Assembly (NCBI GenBank): GCA_918797485.1
Contig: CAKKNE010000004.1
Span: forward strand, 1,302,001-1,366,000
DNA: 64,000 bases
From: Pelagomonas calceolata
Lineage: Eukaryota; Sar; Pelagophyceae; Pelagomonadales; Pelagomonadaceae
Reading direction: 5' to 3'
Shown: positions 20,781 through 29,819 of the stretch, one piece after another
How the letters are laid out: every line of letters begins with the position of its first letter
Position numbering within the stretch: position 1 is the stretch's first letter
Translations under genes and position numbers: made by a program
The notes under the pieces: model-generated
What the model saw: the letters and a program-made list of their open reading frames with translations, nothing else
Database searches by the model: none
What the model was told of the DNA's origin: nothing

Positions 20781-20826
20781 TGTTACGGTGCTAGGACTAG
20801 TGGGCGGAGCCCCCGGGGGGAGAGCG
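20781..20826 (+). repeat. Recurrent intergenic element 2, copy 1
   Basis: TGTTACGGTGCTAGGACTAG followed by TGGGCGGAGCCCCC and GGGGGGAGAG. The second half can fold as a short G/C hairpin. It starts 81 nt after the stop of the PDZ-like gene and 83 nt upstream of CTAG motif copy 4. Two other copies also follow a plus-strand stop codon. Confidence 0.6.
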
Positions 20827-20863
20827 TCGCCGATTCATTCGTTCCGGAACCTGAAAAAATCTT

Positions 20864-20888
20864 GCTAGTGCCTTACTGGCCGCTAGCT
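20864..20888 (+). promoter_or_regulatory. CTAG-flanked upstream motif, copy 4
   Basis: GCTAGTGCCTTAC, 4 nt, CCGCTAGCT; 106 nt before the paladin start codon, same orientation. Confidence 0.65.
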
Positions 20889-20994
20889 CCAGCTACTTTC
20901 TGGGACAAAAGCTCGCAAGTCAGCGCGCGCGGACGTTTCGCTGCCAGAGAAGGCGGCTCCTCAACGCCATCGCAGCGACGCATCCCTGCGCACG

Positions 20995-22377
20995 ATGAGC
21001 GAGCAGCTCGACAAGCTCAGAGCAGCCATCGCCGCCGCCGAGGCGCGCGCGCCCAACCCGCCGCCGCCCAATATACTACAAAGAACGCCGAAACCGGATT
21101 TGGATGCCTTGCGAGCTAAAATAGCAAGGGCGGAAGGGGACGGTGGCGGGCGCTTGCGCGAGGCGGCTCGGTTATTGCGAGGCGACGTCCTCGCCCAGCG
21201 GAGCGGCCTCTGCCAAACCCTAGAAGCGCTGGCGGATCGGGCCCGAAACCCGCCCGACGACACGACGAACTGGCTCTGTGCGAAACTCCGAGAACTGCGA
21301 CCAAAGGAGTCAAAAATATACGAACGGCCCGTCCTGCAGGGTCTAGTGATGAAGTGCGACGAGTTCGCGCACATCCACCTCTTCCCGACACCGAGGATCC
21401 ATCCTCAAGTCTGGAACTTCCGCAAATGCGACTTGGAGCTATCCGTGTACGGCGTGGGCCAGTGCCATTCTGCTGGTATAGAACATGTCATCGCGGAACT
21501 GACGAAGGACCATAGTAGCATAGTGTGGTGTAATATGAGAGAAGAACCCGTGGTCTTCCTGGACGGCCAGGCTTGTGCTCCTAGAACGGCGAACAACCTC
21601 AACGAGAATGTTGAATATCTCCAATCGATCGAGGACTTCGAATTAGATGCCATGGAGCGGCGGCTGTGTCGAGATTGTGTGGAAGCGGGTTCTACGCTAC
21701 CGGTCTACTATCAAGTGAGCGGAACGGAGAACGAGAAACGCGATCTCTCTACAAGTACGGCGCGCTGCGTCTCTGACGTTTATCCATCCACCGTAAGGTA
21801 CCACCGCATCCCCATCGCCGACGAGGCCGCCCCGGAAGAGAAGGACTTCGACCAACTGGTTTCCGCCATACGGAGCGCTCCATCAGATAGTGCCTTTATT
21901 TTTAATTGTCAGATGGGCCGCGGGAGAACTACCACAGGAATGGTGTGTGCTTGTATCATGATGCGCGCGTCTTCGGGTAAGTTGGCCGCACCTGCTGTTC
22001 CAAGGGACGGCACGGACCCGCGGATTGTGGGCGACTTCCGCTGTATTCGTGAGTTGGTAGGGATGCTCGATCGAGGTCAGGAGGCCAAGGCTTTGGCAGA
22101 TGCGTGCTGCAAGGCCTGTGCGCACGCGCAGCATCTGGTCGAGGCCATCATGGCGTGCGACGTCAGTGCGAAGGTGGCGCCGGCGTCGTCGCACCGAAAT
22201 CCGGACTTCTGGCGGGCGCGCGGGAGGAATTACCTCGAGAGGTACTGCTACCTCGTGCTCTTCGCCGCGTATGCCCTGGAGCACGCTTCGAGTGGCTACG
22301 CGGCGTCGTTTAGCGAGTGGGCGCACCACCGGTGGCAGCTCAAGAGGGTGCTGAAGCACATGACGCTCGAGGGGTAG
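20995..22377 (+). CDS. Paladin-like dual-specificity/inositol phosphatase
   Basis: 460 residues, matching one repeat of paladin proteins (animal PALD1 and plant relatives usually carry tandem domains). Family signatures: YGVGQCHSAGIEHVIAEL, IVWCNMREEPVVFLDGQ, NVEYLQSIEDFELDAMERRL, and the Cys-x5-Arg phosphatase loop CQMGRGRTTTGMV near residue 304. The catalytic Cys and Arg are both present. The likely substrate class is phosphoinositides, though some paladins are reported as weak or inactive phosphatases. The N-terminal 90 residues are a helical, proline-containing lead. Downstream stop is 29 nt from the stop of the next, convergent gene. Confidence 0.85.
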   Translation: MSEQLDKLRAAIAAAEARAPNPPPPNILQRTPKPDLDALRAKIARAEGDGGGRLREAARLLRGDVLAQRSGLCQTLEALADRARNPPDDTTNWLCAKLRELRPKESKIYERPVLQGLVMKCDEFAHIHLFPTPRIHPQVWNFRKCDLELSVYGVGQCHSAGIEHVIAELTKDHSSIVWCNMREEPVVFLDGQACAPRTANNLNENVEYLQSIEDFELDAMERRLCRDCVEAGSTLPVYYQVSGTENEKRDLSTSTARCVSDVYPSTVRYHRIPIADEAAPEEKDFDQLVSAIRSAPSDSAFIFNCQMGRGRTTTGMVCACIMMRASSGKLAAPAVPRDGTDPRIVGDFRCIRELVGMLDRGQEAKALADACCKACAHAQHLVEAIMACDVSAKVAPASSHRNPDFWRARGRNYLERYCYLVLFAAYALEHASSGYAASFSEWAHHRWQLKRVLKHMTLEG

Positions 22378-22405
22378 TTAAAACTCTTTTTTGGTCCTTT
22401 ACACA

Positions 22406-23188
22406 TCAACAATTAGTCGCGCTCCGGTCGTGGCAGAGCGACGCGACGACGTGCGTGTAGACGCCTAGTTCCATATCGAGGTCCGCCGCGACGCGACGCA
22501 ATAAGGCCCCGAAGAAGTGGATATTTTTGGGAAAGATCGACGCGTTCTGGACCCGTAAGACACCGGTGCACGACAGCCTTCCCTCTTCAACATAGAGGTA
22601 GAGCTCGCGGCAGCATTTGGTCTGCCCTTGGTCGCGCCAGTCGATCGTCTCCGAACCGCTATCGGTGAAGGGGATGGGAATCGAGGCCCGCTTCGAATTT
22701 GAATGCGTCCGGAGGCAGTCGACGGCGTTGGCTATCTTGCGGCGCATGCCTCGCCGATAATCGCCCTGCGCGCCGCCGCGTTCTGGTGTTTTGTATGCAT
22801 CGATTTCCTCGTCTGTTATTTTTTCTTCGAGGTTCCAGCGCGTGTAGAAGTCCAGCGCGGCCCGCGGGAACAGCTCCGTTTCTACCGTCGTGGCGTCTTC
22901 GCTCAAATCCTCGAGCACGGCCGCATAATTATGAATCGTAAAGTCGCCACCGGCTCGCGTGAGGTGCCGCATCTCGTCGTATAAAGAACGCGCCGTTTTA
23001 TGCCTCGGCAGCAGCGCGTGGGCCGGCGCGTGGAGGCGGCGTCTTGCAATTATGGCGGCGCGGCGCAGCATGCTGCCAGCTGAGTGCTGCTCGTCCAGAC
23101 GTCGCGCGGCTCGTGCCAGCGGTTTGGCGCAATTAATGAATAGCAATGCCAATTTTTGATGCAGTTCTGCGCTGTGGCTGGCAAGCAC
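22406..23188 (-). CDS. Thymidylate-synthase-like protein
   Basis: 260 residues. The C-terminal 170 residues follow the thymidylate synthase / dCMP-hydroxymethylase order: GDYRRGMRRKIANAVDCLRT, then SKRASIPIPF (the SRRA-type segment), a catalytic-type Cys in CCRELYLYVEEGRLSC, FPKNIHFFGALLRRVAA and ELGVYTHVVASLCHDR. In the classical enzyme this region binds dUMP and folate. Here the residues around the Arg-Ser phosphate motif (VLRVQNASIF) deviate, so activity on dUMP is doubtful; a nucleotide-modifying relative is possible. The start may be an internal Met after the arginine-rich lead. Convergent with paladin; the CTAG motif lies 29 nt upstream in the same orientation. Confidence 0.65.
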   Translation of the reverse strand: MLASHSAELHQKLALLFINCAKPLARAARRLDEQHSAGSMLRRAAIIARRRLHAPAHALLPRHKTARSLYDEMRHLTRAGGDFTIHNYAAVLEDLSEDATTVETELFPRAALDFYTRWNLEEKITDEEIDAYKTPERGGAQGDYRRGMRRKIANAVDCLRTHSNSKRASIPIPFTDSGSETIDWRDQGQTKCCRELYLYVEEGRLSCTGVLRVQNASIFPKNIHFFGALLRRVAADLDMELGVYTHVVASLCHDRSATNC

Positions 23189-23545
23189 ACAGCAAAAAAA
23201 AGACAGGCTGCGCTCGAGCTAGCGGCCTGTAAGACACTAGCCTCGCAGACCTGTGAGGAACCGTACTTTGACAGGACGCTTAGGTTCGCCTTCCAGCGCG
23301 TGGATGGGCCCGCGAGCTAGTTTCTATTCTGGTCGAGGCTAGTGGGGCTCTCCAGTTTGGCCTTCGGGTCAATCTTTGAGCGCCCTGCAAATCACGCATA
23401 TTGCATCTCCGGCAAAACTGAGCCGTCACGCAGCGCTCCTATAACGCCTTGCTCGGAAGCGGCCGCCTTGAGCTGCTCGCACACGTCGCAAGGCAAGCAC
23501 AGAGCAAAAAACTGCACAGCAGCGCTCTTTGTCGAGCGAAACTCG
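23189..23545. other. Divergent intergenic region with CTAG motif
   Basis: Holds the minus-oriented motif at 23218-23241 and an open frame continuous with the GNAT gene whose sequence before 23546 lacks family resemblance. A weak CTAGTGGGGCTC segment near 23338 is not strong enough to call. Confidence 0.5.
23218..23241 (-). promoter_or_regulatory. CTAG-flanked upstream motif, copy 5
   Basis: AGCTAGCGGCCTGTAAGACA then CTAG; 29 nt upstream of the thymidylate-synthase-like gene, same orientation. Confidence 0.65.
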
Positions 23546-24397
23546 ATGACCCTCGCGCCGCGCCACCGCATCGCTCGCCTACGGTCCGTGACGACCCGCG
23601 CGGCCTCGTGCACGAAGCGGGCACCGCTCGCGCACCAAAAACCGAAGACGCGCGACGCGCGCACCGTGACCCGCCTGGCGCTGTCGCGGCGAGACTTGCG
23701 ACGCTTGGCGCTGAACGCGGGCCGGCGCGTCGCGTCGCTCGTCTACGACGACACGACGGCGAACGACCGCCGGAGCTCGGGCCGCGCGCCGCGGCCGCGC
23801 GCGCGCTTCGACCCCGCGCTCGAGGCCGCGAAGCCCCAGTGGGACCACAAGGGCGGCAAAGGTCACGTCGACGTCCGCGCCCGCGACGACGGCGGCGACC
23901 GGCTCCAGGCCGTGATCTGCGCCGCGCTGCCGAACATGCCGGCGTGGCACGTCTCGAGCGTGCTCAAGGAAGACAACTCGCGGAGCCTCGTCGCGGCGGA
24001 GCGCGGCACGGGCCGCGTCGCCGGCGGCTTGGTGTTCCGCCGCACGTGGTCGAGCGACGCGGCGACGCGCTGCGACGTCGTCGAGGTGTCGTTCCTCGCC
24101 GTGGACCCGGACTTCCGCAACCGCGGCGTCGCCGCGAAGCTCGTCGCGCGCGTCAAGGCCCTCGCGGCCGCCGAGTCTGCCGCGCTGGTGACCCACGCCG
24201 ACAACGGCGCCGTCGCCTACTGGCGCCGCCACGGCTTCGAGGCCGCCGCCCTCGCGCCGGCGGCCGCCAAGTGGCTCAACGACTACTCCGACTCGCAGTA
24301 CATGGTCCTCGGCGGCGGCGCCGACGACGACGACGACACCGACGACGAGACTTTAGATGATATGCGGGCCGCGGCGCGCGCCGCCGCGGCCTCCTAG
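23546..24397 (+). CDS. GNAT family N-acetyltransferase
   Basis: 283 residues from ATG 23546 (the frame is open further upstream to 23342, but without resemblance). The C-terminal 160 residues are a GCN5-type fold: GRVAGGLVFRR, VEVSFLAVDPDFRNRGVAAKLVARVKA (motif A with the acetyl-CoA pyrophosphate loop R/G-x-x-G/A) and ADNGAVAYWRRHGFEAA (motif B). The Arg-rich lead and the acidic C-terminus (DDDDDTDDETLDD) suggest a nuclear protein; protein or histone acetyltransferase activity is possible but not shown by sequence. The substrate is unknown. Confidence 0.78.
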   Translation: MTLAPRHRIARLRSVTTRAASCTKRAPLAHQKPKTRDARTVTRLALSRRDLRRLALNAGRRVASLVYDDTTANDRRSSGRAPRPRARFDPALEAAKPQWDHKGGKGHVDVRARDDGGDRLQAVICAALPNMPAWHVSSVLKEDNSRSLVAAERGTGRVAGGLVFRRTWSSDAATRCDVVEVSFLAVDPDFRNRGVAAKLVARVKALAAAESAALVTHADNGAVAYWRRHGFEAAALAPAAAKWLNDYSDSQYMVLGGGADDDDDTDDETLDDMRAAARAAAAS

Positions 24398-24656
24398 TTA
24401 TCACCACCACTCCCTGTAACATTCCTTTGTGCCCGACCCCCCCTTGTTTTTGGATAAGTTATAGCTCGGAGCATCGGCCTGCACAGGCTGCCAAAGCTGC
24501 GCGTGCAGCAATTCTGACGACCCGAAATTGCACGGAGGTTAAATTCTAATAAGGCTGTAACCGCGTGGTGCAAATCCGAGCCGCGCGCGCAACCGCAACC
24601 CTCTCAAAACCAGCTGCCACTCAAAGTGCTCTCCGTAGCACAGAGAGCCGCGCACG

Positions 24657-26450
24657 GTGCCCCGACGACGCCGCGGCAGCGCCAGCATGTCCCTCCGCCA
24701 GGCCCTGAAACGCTCCCGCGAGGAGCAAGAAAAGTCCGGCGCGTTAGTAGAAAGGCGGCTCGGCGGCGTCGTCTGGTTCGAAGCTCCCAAACCGGCGCGA
24801 CCGCCACAAATATACAGGGAGGGTCCGGTGCAGGGCTCCGCCGACGAGCTGTACGGCGCCGCGCCGCGGGGCACGGCGAAGCCCCAGATTAGTGTAGAAT
24901 GGTCGGCGGACCCGCTTTCTGACAGAGAAAACGACTTAGTTGGGAGACGGGCGACGCGCGTCCTCGTCCAGGAAGGGCGAAGAGTGCAGATACGATGCTT
25001 AGTGGCGGGCGTCCACGACGTCGATCAGTGCCGCTTCTATTTGTGCGAGGATGCCGATGATGACATCCAGACGATTCTGGACGCGAAAACTTGTAAAGAT
25101 GCGGTGGACGCCGCCGACGAAGCCTTGCAGGAAGCGAAGGAGAAGCGACTGAAGAGAGAAAAGCAGCTCCGCAAGGAAGAGCGGTTACGGATAGAGAAAG
25201 ACGCGCGGGCGGCCGCGGACGCGGCGGACGCGGCCATGGAGGCCGAGGAGAAGCGGTGGTTCTTCCGGTGCCCTTGTGGTATTGAAGGTAGTCAATACGA
25301 TGATGGCAAGGATATGGTGCAGTGCGCTGCTTGTTACGACTGGGCTCATGATGCTTGTATCGTATCTAGATTGCGGGGCTTCCGCGGCGCCTCGAAACTA
25401 GGCGCGTTGCGGCAATGTTCTTATCTATGTTTGAGATGTGCGCCGAAGCGCTACCGCTCTGTGTCATGCGCTTGCAAGGTCGACGAGCGCTGCGCGAATT
25501 GTACTACGACAGTAACACTGAGACCTCCAACAAAGACGAAGAACGCGAAGACGTTTCATGATGCGTTACCGGAGCTGCGCATCTACACGGACCCTAGGAG
25601 GCGCGACGCTACCATAGTCCAGGAGGTGATCACGGGCGGTTGTTACGAGCGGCCCGCGAAGGGTTTTGAAGTGTTGCCCGGCGACCGCTGGCTCGATATC
25701 GGGGCGCATATCGGCGCCTTCTCCGGCGTCTGTCTCGCGGCGGGCGCCGACGTTGTGGCGGTGGAGCCGGACGCTGATAATTTCCGGCTGCTCGAGTACA
25801 ACGGTTCCTTGCGACACGTCTTAGATCCGTGCCCCGGGACGTTTGTGGCGATCCAGAAGGCTGTTATTGGATCGGAGGAGGCCACGTCCTGCACTTTGTA
25901 CGCTCATCCCCAGCAGTGCGCCTTTCGGCACTCTACGGAACGACTGGCGTTGGCGCAGAGGAGAGGTCTCACAGAAACATCGTGGCAAGGTTCGACGGTG
26001 GAAGCGACGTCGTTAACGAAGCTACTCGAACAGTACCCCGACGTCAACGGCGTCAAGGTCGACGCCCAGGGCGCCGAGGTTGAAATTGTCGAAGCCGTGC
26101 GCGACTGGCGCAACGTCCAAAAACTAGTCCTGGAGTACGACTTCGAGTACCGGCCGTCGCTGCGGGCCTTCCACGCCTTCGTTGATGGTTTGAGGAAGCA
26201 TTTCCCGTCCGTGCAGCACGCCAAACTAAAAAAAACGGGCGACTTCGTGGGCTTCCCGAACGGGGTCCTGGTCTTCGCGACGCGGGCGGCGCCGCCGGTC
26301 GCGCCGGCGCGGCGCGCTTCGCCCGAGCGGGCCGCGGCGGCACGCTTCGACGACGACGACGACGACGGCAGCGCCAGCGACAGCGAAGACGACATGCCCG
26401 TGAGCGCGCTGCTCGCGCGGTCTCCGGTCGCGCGGCGCGTGACGCTCTAG
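24657..26450 (+). CDS. PHD-finger and FkbM-type methyltransferase fusion
   Basis: 597 residues (or 587 from the next Met at 24687). A basic N-terminus is followed by a charged coiled coil (ALQEAKEKRLKREKQLRKEE) at about 150-200; then a PHD-like zinc finger about 204-265 (FRCPCGIEG, MVQCAACYDWAHDACI, CLRC); further Cys pairs (CACKVDERCANC); and a C-terminal FkbM-type methyltransferase with SAM loop DRWLDIGAHIGAFSGVCLAAGADVVAVEPD about 357-390 and VNGVKVDAQGAEVEIVEAV near 470. FkbM proteins usually methylate hydroxyls of small molecules or sugars; joining one to a chromatin-reader finger is unusual and suggests a nuclear role. The C-terminal tail is acidic. It is convergent with the MYND gene, only 12 nt between stops. 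Confidence 0.82.
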   Translation: MPRRRRGSASMSLRQALKRSREEQEKSGALVERRLGGVVWFEAPKPARPPQIYREGPVQGSADELYGAAPRGTAKPQISVEWSADPLSDRENDLVGRRATRVLVQEGRRVQIRCLVAGVHDVDQCRFYLCEDADDDIQTILDAKTCKDAVDAADEALQEAKEKRLKREKQLRKEERLRIEKDARAAADAADAAMEAEEKRWFFRCPCGIEGSQYDDGKDMVQCAACYDWAHDACIVSRLRGFRGASKLGALRQCSYLCLRCAPKRYRSVSCACKVDERCANCTTTVTLRPPTKTKNAKTFHDALPELRIYTDPRRRDATIVQEVITGGCYERPAKGFEVLPGDRWLDIGAHIGAFSGVCLAAGADVVAVEPDADNFRLLEYNGSLRHVLDPCPGTFVAIQKAVIGSEEATSCTLYAHPQQCAFRHSTERLALAQRRGLTETSWQGSTVEATSLTKLLEQYPDVNGVKVDAQGAEVEIVEAVRDWRNVQKLVLEYDFEYRPSLRAFHAFVDGLRKHFPSVQHAKLKKTGDFVGFPNGVLVFATRAAPPVAPARRASPERAAAARFDDDDDDGSASDSEDDMPVSALLARSPVARRVTL

Positions 26451-26462
26451 TAGGACTAATAA

Positions 26463-27620
26463 TTATTTATCCGCCACGCGTTCCCCCGGCGTGATCGCTT
26501 CCGTCGCCTTGGCTTCGCTGGCGGCTCGCGCCTTTTGCAGGGTCCGCTCAATCGCCATTGTTCTCGGGTGCGCGCCACCGAGCACGCGACGCGCAATCGG
26601 CTCGATGTCTTCTAACGTCGTCACGGCCTCGCGGAGATCGTCGAGCGTGGCGCCGGGGTCCGTGTAGAGCGCATCTGCGTAAATCCACCTCGTCAGTATC
26701 CTAGTTTCATTATCCTCACCGAGAACCCGTCGCGCCACGGGCATGGTTTTGCGCAGCAGCGACTTGGCTTCTTGGTAGCGTTGTAGCTCTGAAAGGGTCG
26801 TTGCGTAATTGTTGGCTTCTCTGAGCGTTTCCGGATGTTCTTCGCCATTGAGCTTCAATCGTCCGGAGTATATATCTCGCCGCAACGACAGGGCCTGTTC
26901 ATGCCTTCCAAGACTTGCATACGTGATCGCAAGATTGCACTGCACGTTGAGCATCTCGCCTTCTGGTACGCTAAGGCGCCGCAACATAGCCATCTCGGCC
27001 TCTTTTACGGACAACGCGTCCTCGTGGTGGTCTGCGGCGCCTAGGCCGTGTCCAAGCTGTTGCATCGCCAAGCACCGAGGCCAGTCCGTCTCCGGCCGTC
27101 CGAGGTACGTCTTCCAGCACGCCCACCCGAGCGCGCACATCACGACGCCGTGATACGTTTGCTCGCACAGGCTACACTTGTGCCACCGCGGCCACCGCTC
27201 ATTCAACGCCTTGAGGCCCAAATTGTTCTCCTCGGCCTCGTCCATCAAAATCTTGGCCTGCTCCACCAGGCACGACACGTGCGCGACGCCCGCCGTCCCG
27301 CGGCACGCACACCCGCGCACGAGGCCCTCCTTCGTTTTCCAGTGGAGGGCCTGCGTGCAGATGTAGCACGTCTGCCCCTTCGTGTCCTCCGCGCACGCCT
27401 CCGCCGCGACCGTTACGGCCTCTGAGTATTTCGTGTTTGCATGATACTGCTCGGCTCCACCCGATTTTTTTATCAATTTGCATAGCTTGTCGTGGCCGCC
27501 TTGCTCCCAGTGTTGTTTCTGGCACTCGGCGCCGCAGTAGCGCGTGCTGCAGCGGCCGCATTTCTTGCCCAAGGATAAGCCAAGTTCGACAGCACAGACG
27601 GCGCAGTGCGTGAGAATCAT
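26463..27620 (-). CDS. MYND finger, RINGv-like finger and TPR repeat protein
   Basis: 385 residues. An N-terminal MYND zinc finger (CAVCAVELGLSLGKKCGRC, YCGAECQKQHW...HDKLC); a RINGv/CH-type cluster (CYICTQALHWKTKEGLVRGC, CRGTAGVAHVSCL, WHKCSLCEQTY) about residues 85-160; then kinesin-light-chain-type TPRs (LNVQCNLAITYASLGRHEQA, ETLREANNYATTLSELQRYQEA). RINGv domains often act as E3 ligases and MYND fingers bind proline-rich peptides; the protein is likely a ubiquitin-linked adaptor, which is inference. The initiating ATG sits directly before the MYND domain. Confidence 0.82.
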   Translation of the reverse strand: MILTHCAVCAVELGLSLGKKCGRCSTRYCGAECQKQHWEQGGHDKLCKLIKKSGGAEQYHANTKYSEAVTVAAEACAEDTKGQTCYICTQALHWKTKEGLVRGCACRGTAGVAHVSCLVEQAKILMDEAEENNLGLKALNERWPRWHKCSLCEQTYHGVVMCALGWACWKTYLGRPETDWPRCLAMQQLGHGLGAADHHEDALSVKEAEMAMLRRLSVPEGEMLNVQCNLAITYASLGRHEQALSLRRDIYSGRLKLNGEEHPETLREANNYATTLSELQRYQEAKSLLRKTMPVARRVLGEDNETRILTRWIYADALYTDPGATLDDLREAVTTLEDIEPIARRVLGGAHPRTMAIERTLQKARAASEAKATEAITPGERVADK

Positions 27621-27845
27621 ATTTACGGGCAGCTGGGGCAGCCGATTGGCATGCCAATGGCAGGCCTGAGCTGAGGCTTGCTTGAGCAGATGAGAGCTGA
27701 GACCCGCACCATCAATGCGCGGAACGCTCGCAAACGCAAGTACCGGCTCCTAAAAGCGCCGCATCGGATACCTCATTGTGATTTCAAAACCCGCGCCGGA
27801 GACGCAAATTCGAGTTGGGGCAGCCCCAAACAGCACCAAAGCAGC

Positions 27846-29165
27846 ATGAAGACCCACGGCCCCTACAACAGCACAACAACAATAATCAAGATCGACAACG
27901 AGCTCAAGCAGGAGGACACGGCCGCTCTCGTAGCCTTTTTTTCTTTCCTTTTTGCTTGCATACTGTTGGGCACATTTGTATATTATGGATCGTGGTGCCG
28001 CATGCACCTCCGGCGGGTCTGCATCTACCCCTTACAAAAGCTGTGCTGCGAGAAAGGCAGACGGCAGCTCTGGGCGAGACATCGCGAAGCCGTGATCCGA
28101 CACGACAAGCGCCTCGCGGACGAAGCGCCTTTGATTAGTGAGGAGGACGACCCGCTCGAGGCGCAGCTCGATACCTTAGTTGGGTTAGAACCTTTAAAAG
28201 ATGAAATACGGGCGCTCCGACGATCTCTCGTGGTCGAGCAACAGAGGCAGACGGTGCTCCAACTCCACAAGGATTCGAAAGTGCAGGCGCCCCACTTGGT
28301 GTTCAAGGGCAGCCCGGGCACGGGCAAGACCCACGCGGCTCGATTGATCGCCAATTTGTTGCGGGAGTTGGGTTATGTCCAAGGGAGTTTAGTGGAAGTG
28401 CAACGGGCCGACCTCGTGGCAGGCTATGTGGGCCAGACGGCCCTCAAGACGAGACGAGTGATAAATAGAGCCAAGGGCGGCGTCCTCTTCGTCGACGAGG
28501 CTTATAGTCTAGTCGAGGGCGACGGCGGTAAGTCAAGTGATTTCGGACGCGAGGCCGTGCAAGAACTCATGCGAGATTTAACAAGTGGCGACCCGGTCGT
28601 CATTTTAGCTGGATACCCGAGCGAGATGGAGGGCTTTCTGCGCGTGAACCCCGGGCTCGGCCGAAGGTTCCAGGTGCGCTTCGACTTCAAGGACTACGAC
28701 GCGGCGGAGCTCGCGGCCATCTTCGTGAAGATTGTGGAGCGCAACGACTTTAAACTCGCGCCGGACGCGTCGCCGACGGCCATTGAAAGTATATTATCCT
28801 CAAAATTCGCCCCTGCTCTGAGGAGAAGGTGGAACGGCGGCCTGCCCGAGGGCCTGTTCCGCCGGGCGAGGGACGCCTTAGCGAAGCGATTGAATGTCTT
28901 AACGATGTCCGCGGACACGGCCTCGACGCTCGAGAAAAGGGACATTGTGCAAGGCGCTCAAATTCTGGCGGCGACGTTGGGCGACGCGCACGATAGTGCA
29001 CCGACACCCCCGCCGCCGCCGCGCCGATTACCATCGGGCTTCGAGGACATGATGAAGACTCTCGGCCCCGTCACCGCCATCAACGAGCGCCTCGACCGGC
29101 TCGAGAAAGCCATGCAACGACCGGCACCCCCTCCCGAGAACCCCTGGGCCGATAGTAATGCTTAG
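27846..29165 (+). CDS. CbbX/SpoVK-like AAA+ ATPase with N-terminal membrane anchor
   Basis: 439 residues from ATG 27846; the frame is open to 27678 but this Met follows the GGGGCAGCCCC box. A hydrophobic segment about residues 30-50 (LVAFFSFLFACILLGTFVYY) makes it a probable single-pass membrane protein. The AAA+ domain of the CbbX / SpoVK type follows: LDTLVGLEPLKDEIRAL, Walker A GSPGTGKTHAARLIA, AGYVGQTALKTRRVI, Walker B GGVLFVDEAYSLV, and sensor/Arg-finger segment NPGLGRRFQVRFDF. Family members remodel partner proteins such as Rubisco (CbbX) or act in membrane-associated complexes; the membrane anchor argues against a Rubisco-activase role. Its stop codon overlaps the stop of the next gene on the opposite strand. 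Confidence 0.85.
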   Translation: MKTHGPYNSTTTIIKIDNELKQEDTAALVAFFSFLFACILLGTFVYYGSWCRMHLRRVCIYPLQKLCCEKGRRQLWARHREAVIRHDKRLADEAPLISEEDDPLEAQLDTLVGLEPLKDEIRALRRSLVVEQQRQTVLQLHKDSKVQAPHLVFKGSPGTGKTHAARLIANLLRELGYVQGSLVEVQRADLVAGYVGQTALKTRRVINRAKGGVLFVDEAYSLVEGDGGKSSDFGREAVQELMRDLTSGDPVVILAGYPSEMEGFLRVNPGLGRRFQVRFDFKDYDAAELAAIFVKIVERNDFKLAPDASPTAIESILSSKFAPALRRRWNGGLPEGLFRRARDALAKRLNVLTMSADTASTLEKRDIVQGAQILAATLGDAHDSAPTPPPPPRRLPSGFEDMMKTLGPVTAINERLDRLEKAMQRPAPPPENPWADSNA

Positions 29166-29665
29166 GGCTCCCACTTCGCCGGCGCGCTCGGGTGCGCTTC
29201 GCTGTTCGGCGGCACGTACGGCTCCTGGGGCTTTTGTGCGGGTTTGTCCGTGAACAGGTCCGGGTCCTTGCAGGTCAGGCAGATGAAGACGACGCCCGTC
29301 GTTATCGTGACGACGCCGCAGCCCATCACTAGTACCATATTCGGCTTTTCGGCTAATCCTAGTACCATAAAGCCCACAAATATCAGAAACATGCCTCTCG
29401 TCTGGGCCTTGAGCATGAACCCGAAGTTGCGCTTGTAGACCCGCTCAATGAGCTCGGCGGGACTGGATTCGCTGCAGAACCTCGTGCTTTCGTACGCTAC
29501 GATAAGGGTCGCAAAAAGTAAGACATACAATCCTAAAAACACCTCGTCGATCGTCGCGATGCCCTTGTTCTCCATGATCGACAAGACCCCACATGCCATC
29601 ATGTAGGCGCAGGCGCCGATGATCCACACTCGTAAAAAGACGGGGAGCCACGGTGGTAGGGCCAT
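29162..29665 (-). CDS. Four-span membrane protein, COPI-associated (TVP15-like)
   Basis: 167 residues with four predicted membrane segments (VWIIGACAYMMACGVLSIM, VFLGLYVLLFATLIVAY, GMFLIFVGFMVLGLA, MVLVMGCGVVTITTGVVFIC) and the conserved E-x-T/S...F-x-F-x-x-x-x-x-x-R-G-x-F-x-x-F-x-G pattern of COPI-associated proteins between spans 2 and 3 (YESTRF...RNFGFMLKAQTRGMFLIF). These proteins sit in the Golgi. The cytosolic tail is proline-rich. The stop (29162-29164) shares bases with the stop of the AAA gene (29163-29165), a tail-to-tail overlap. Confidence 0.7.
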   Translation of the reverse strand: MALPPWLPVFLRVWIIGACAYMMACGVLSIMENKGIATIDEVFLGLYVLLFATLIVAYESTRFCSESSPAELIERVYKRNFGFMLKAQTRGMFLIFVGFMVLGLAEKPNMVLVMGCGVVTITTGVVFICLTCKDPDLFTDKPAQKPQEPYVPPNSEAHPSAPAKWEP

Positions 29666-29794
29666 GGCGTCTGTGGTCTCAGCCTTGGGGCTGCCTCCGG
29701 CTCGGGGGCGTCGCTGCGGGTCCCTGCGCTGCGGCGCGTGGCCGGGTCGTGGGGCTGCTCCCGCGCGCGGCTGGATGCCTCGATGCGATTTCTG

Positions 29795-29819
29795 GCTAGT
29801 GTCTTACAGGCCGCTAGCT
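29795..29819 (+). promoter_or_regulatory. CTAG-flanked upstream motif, copy 6
   Basis: GCTAGTGTCTTACAGG then CCGCTAGCT, the consensus copy. It lies 419 nt upstream of the ABC transporter start in the same orientation, and 129 nt from the start of the oppositely oriented COPI-associated gene. Confidence 0.65.

Noticed and set aside
20781-20826. Element 2 as a tRNA or snRNA gene
   Set aside because: No cloverleaf, B box or Sm-like site found; only a short hairpin is visible.
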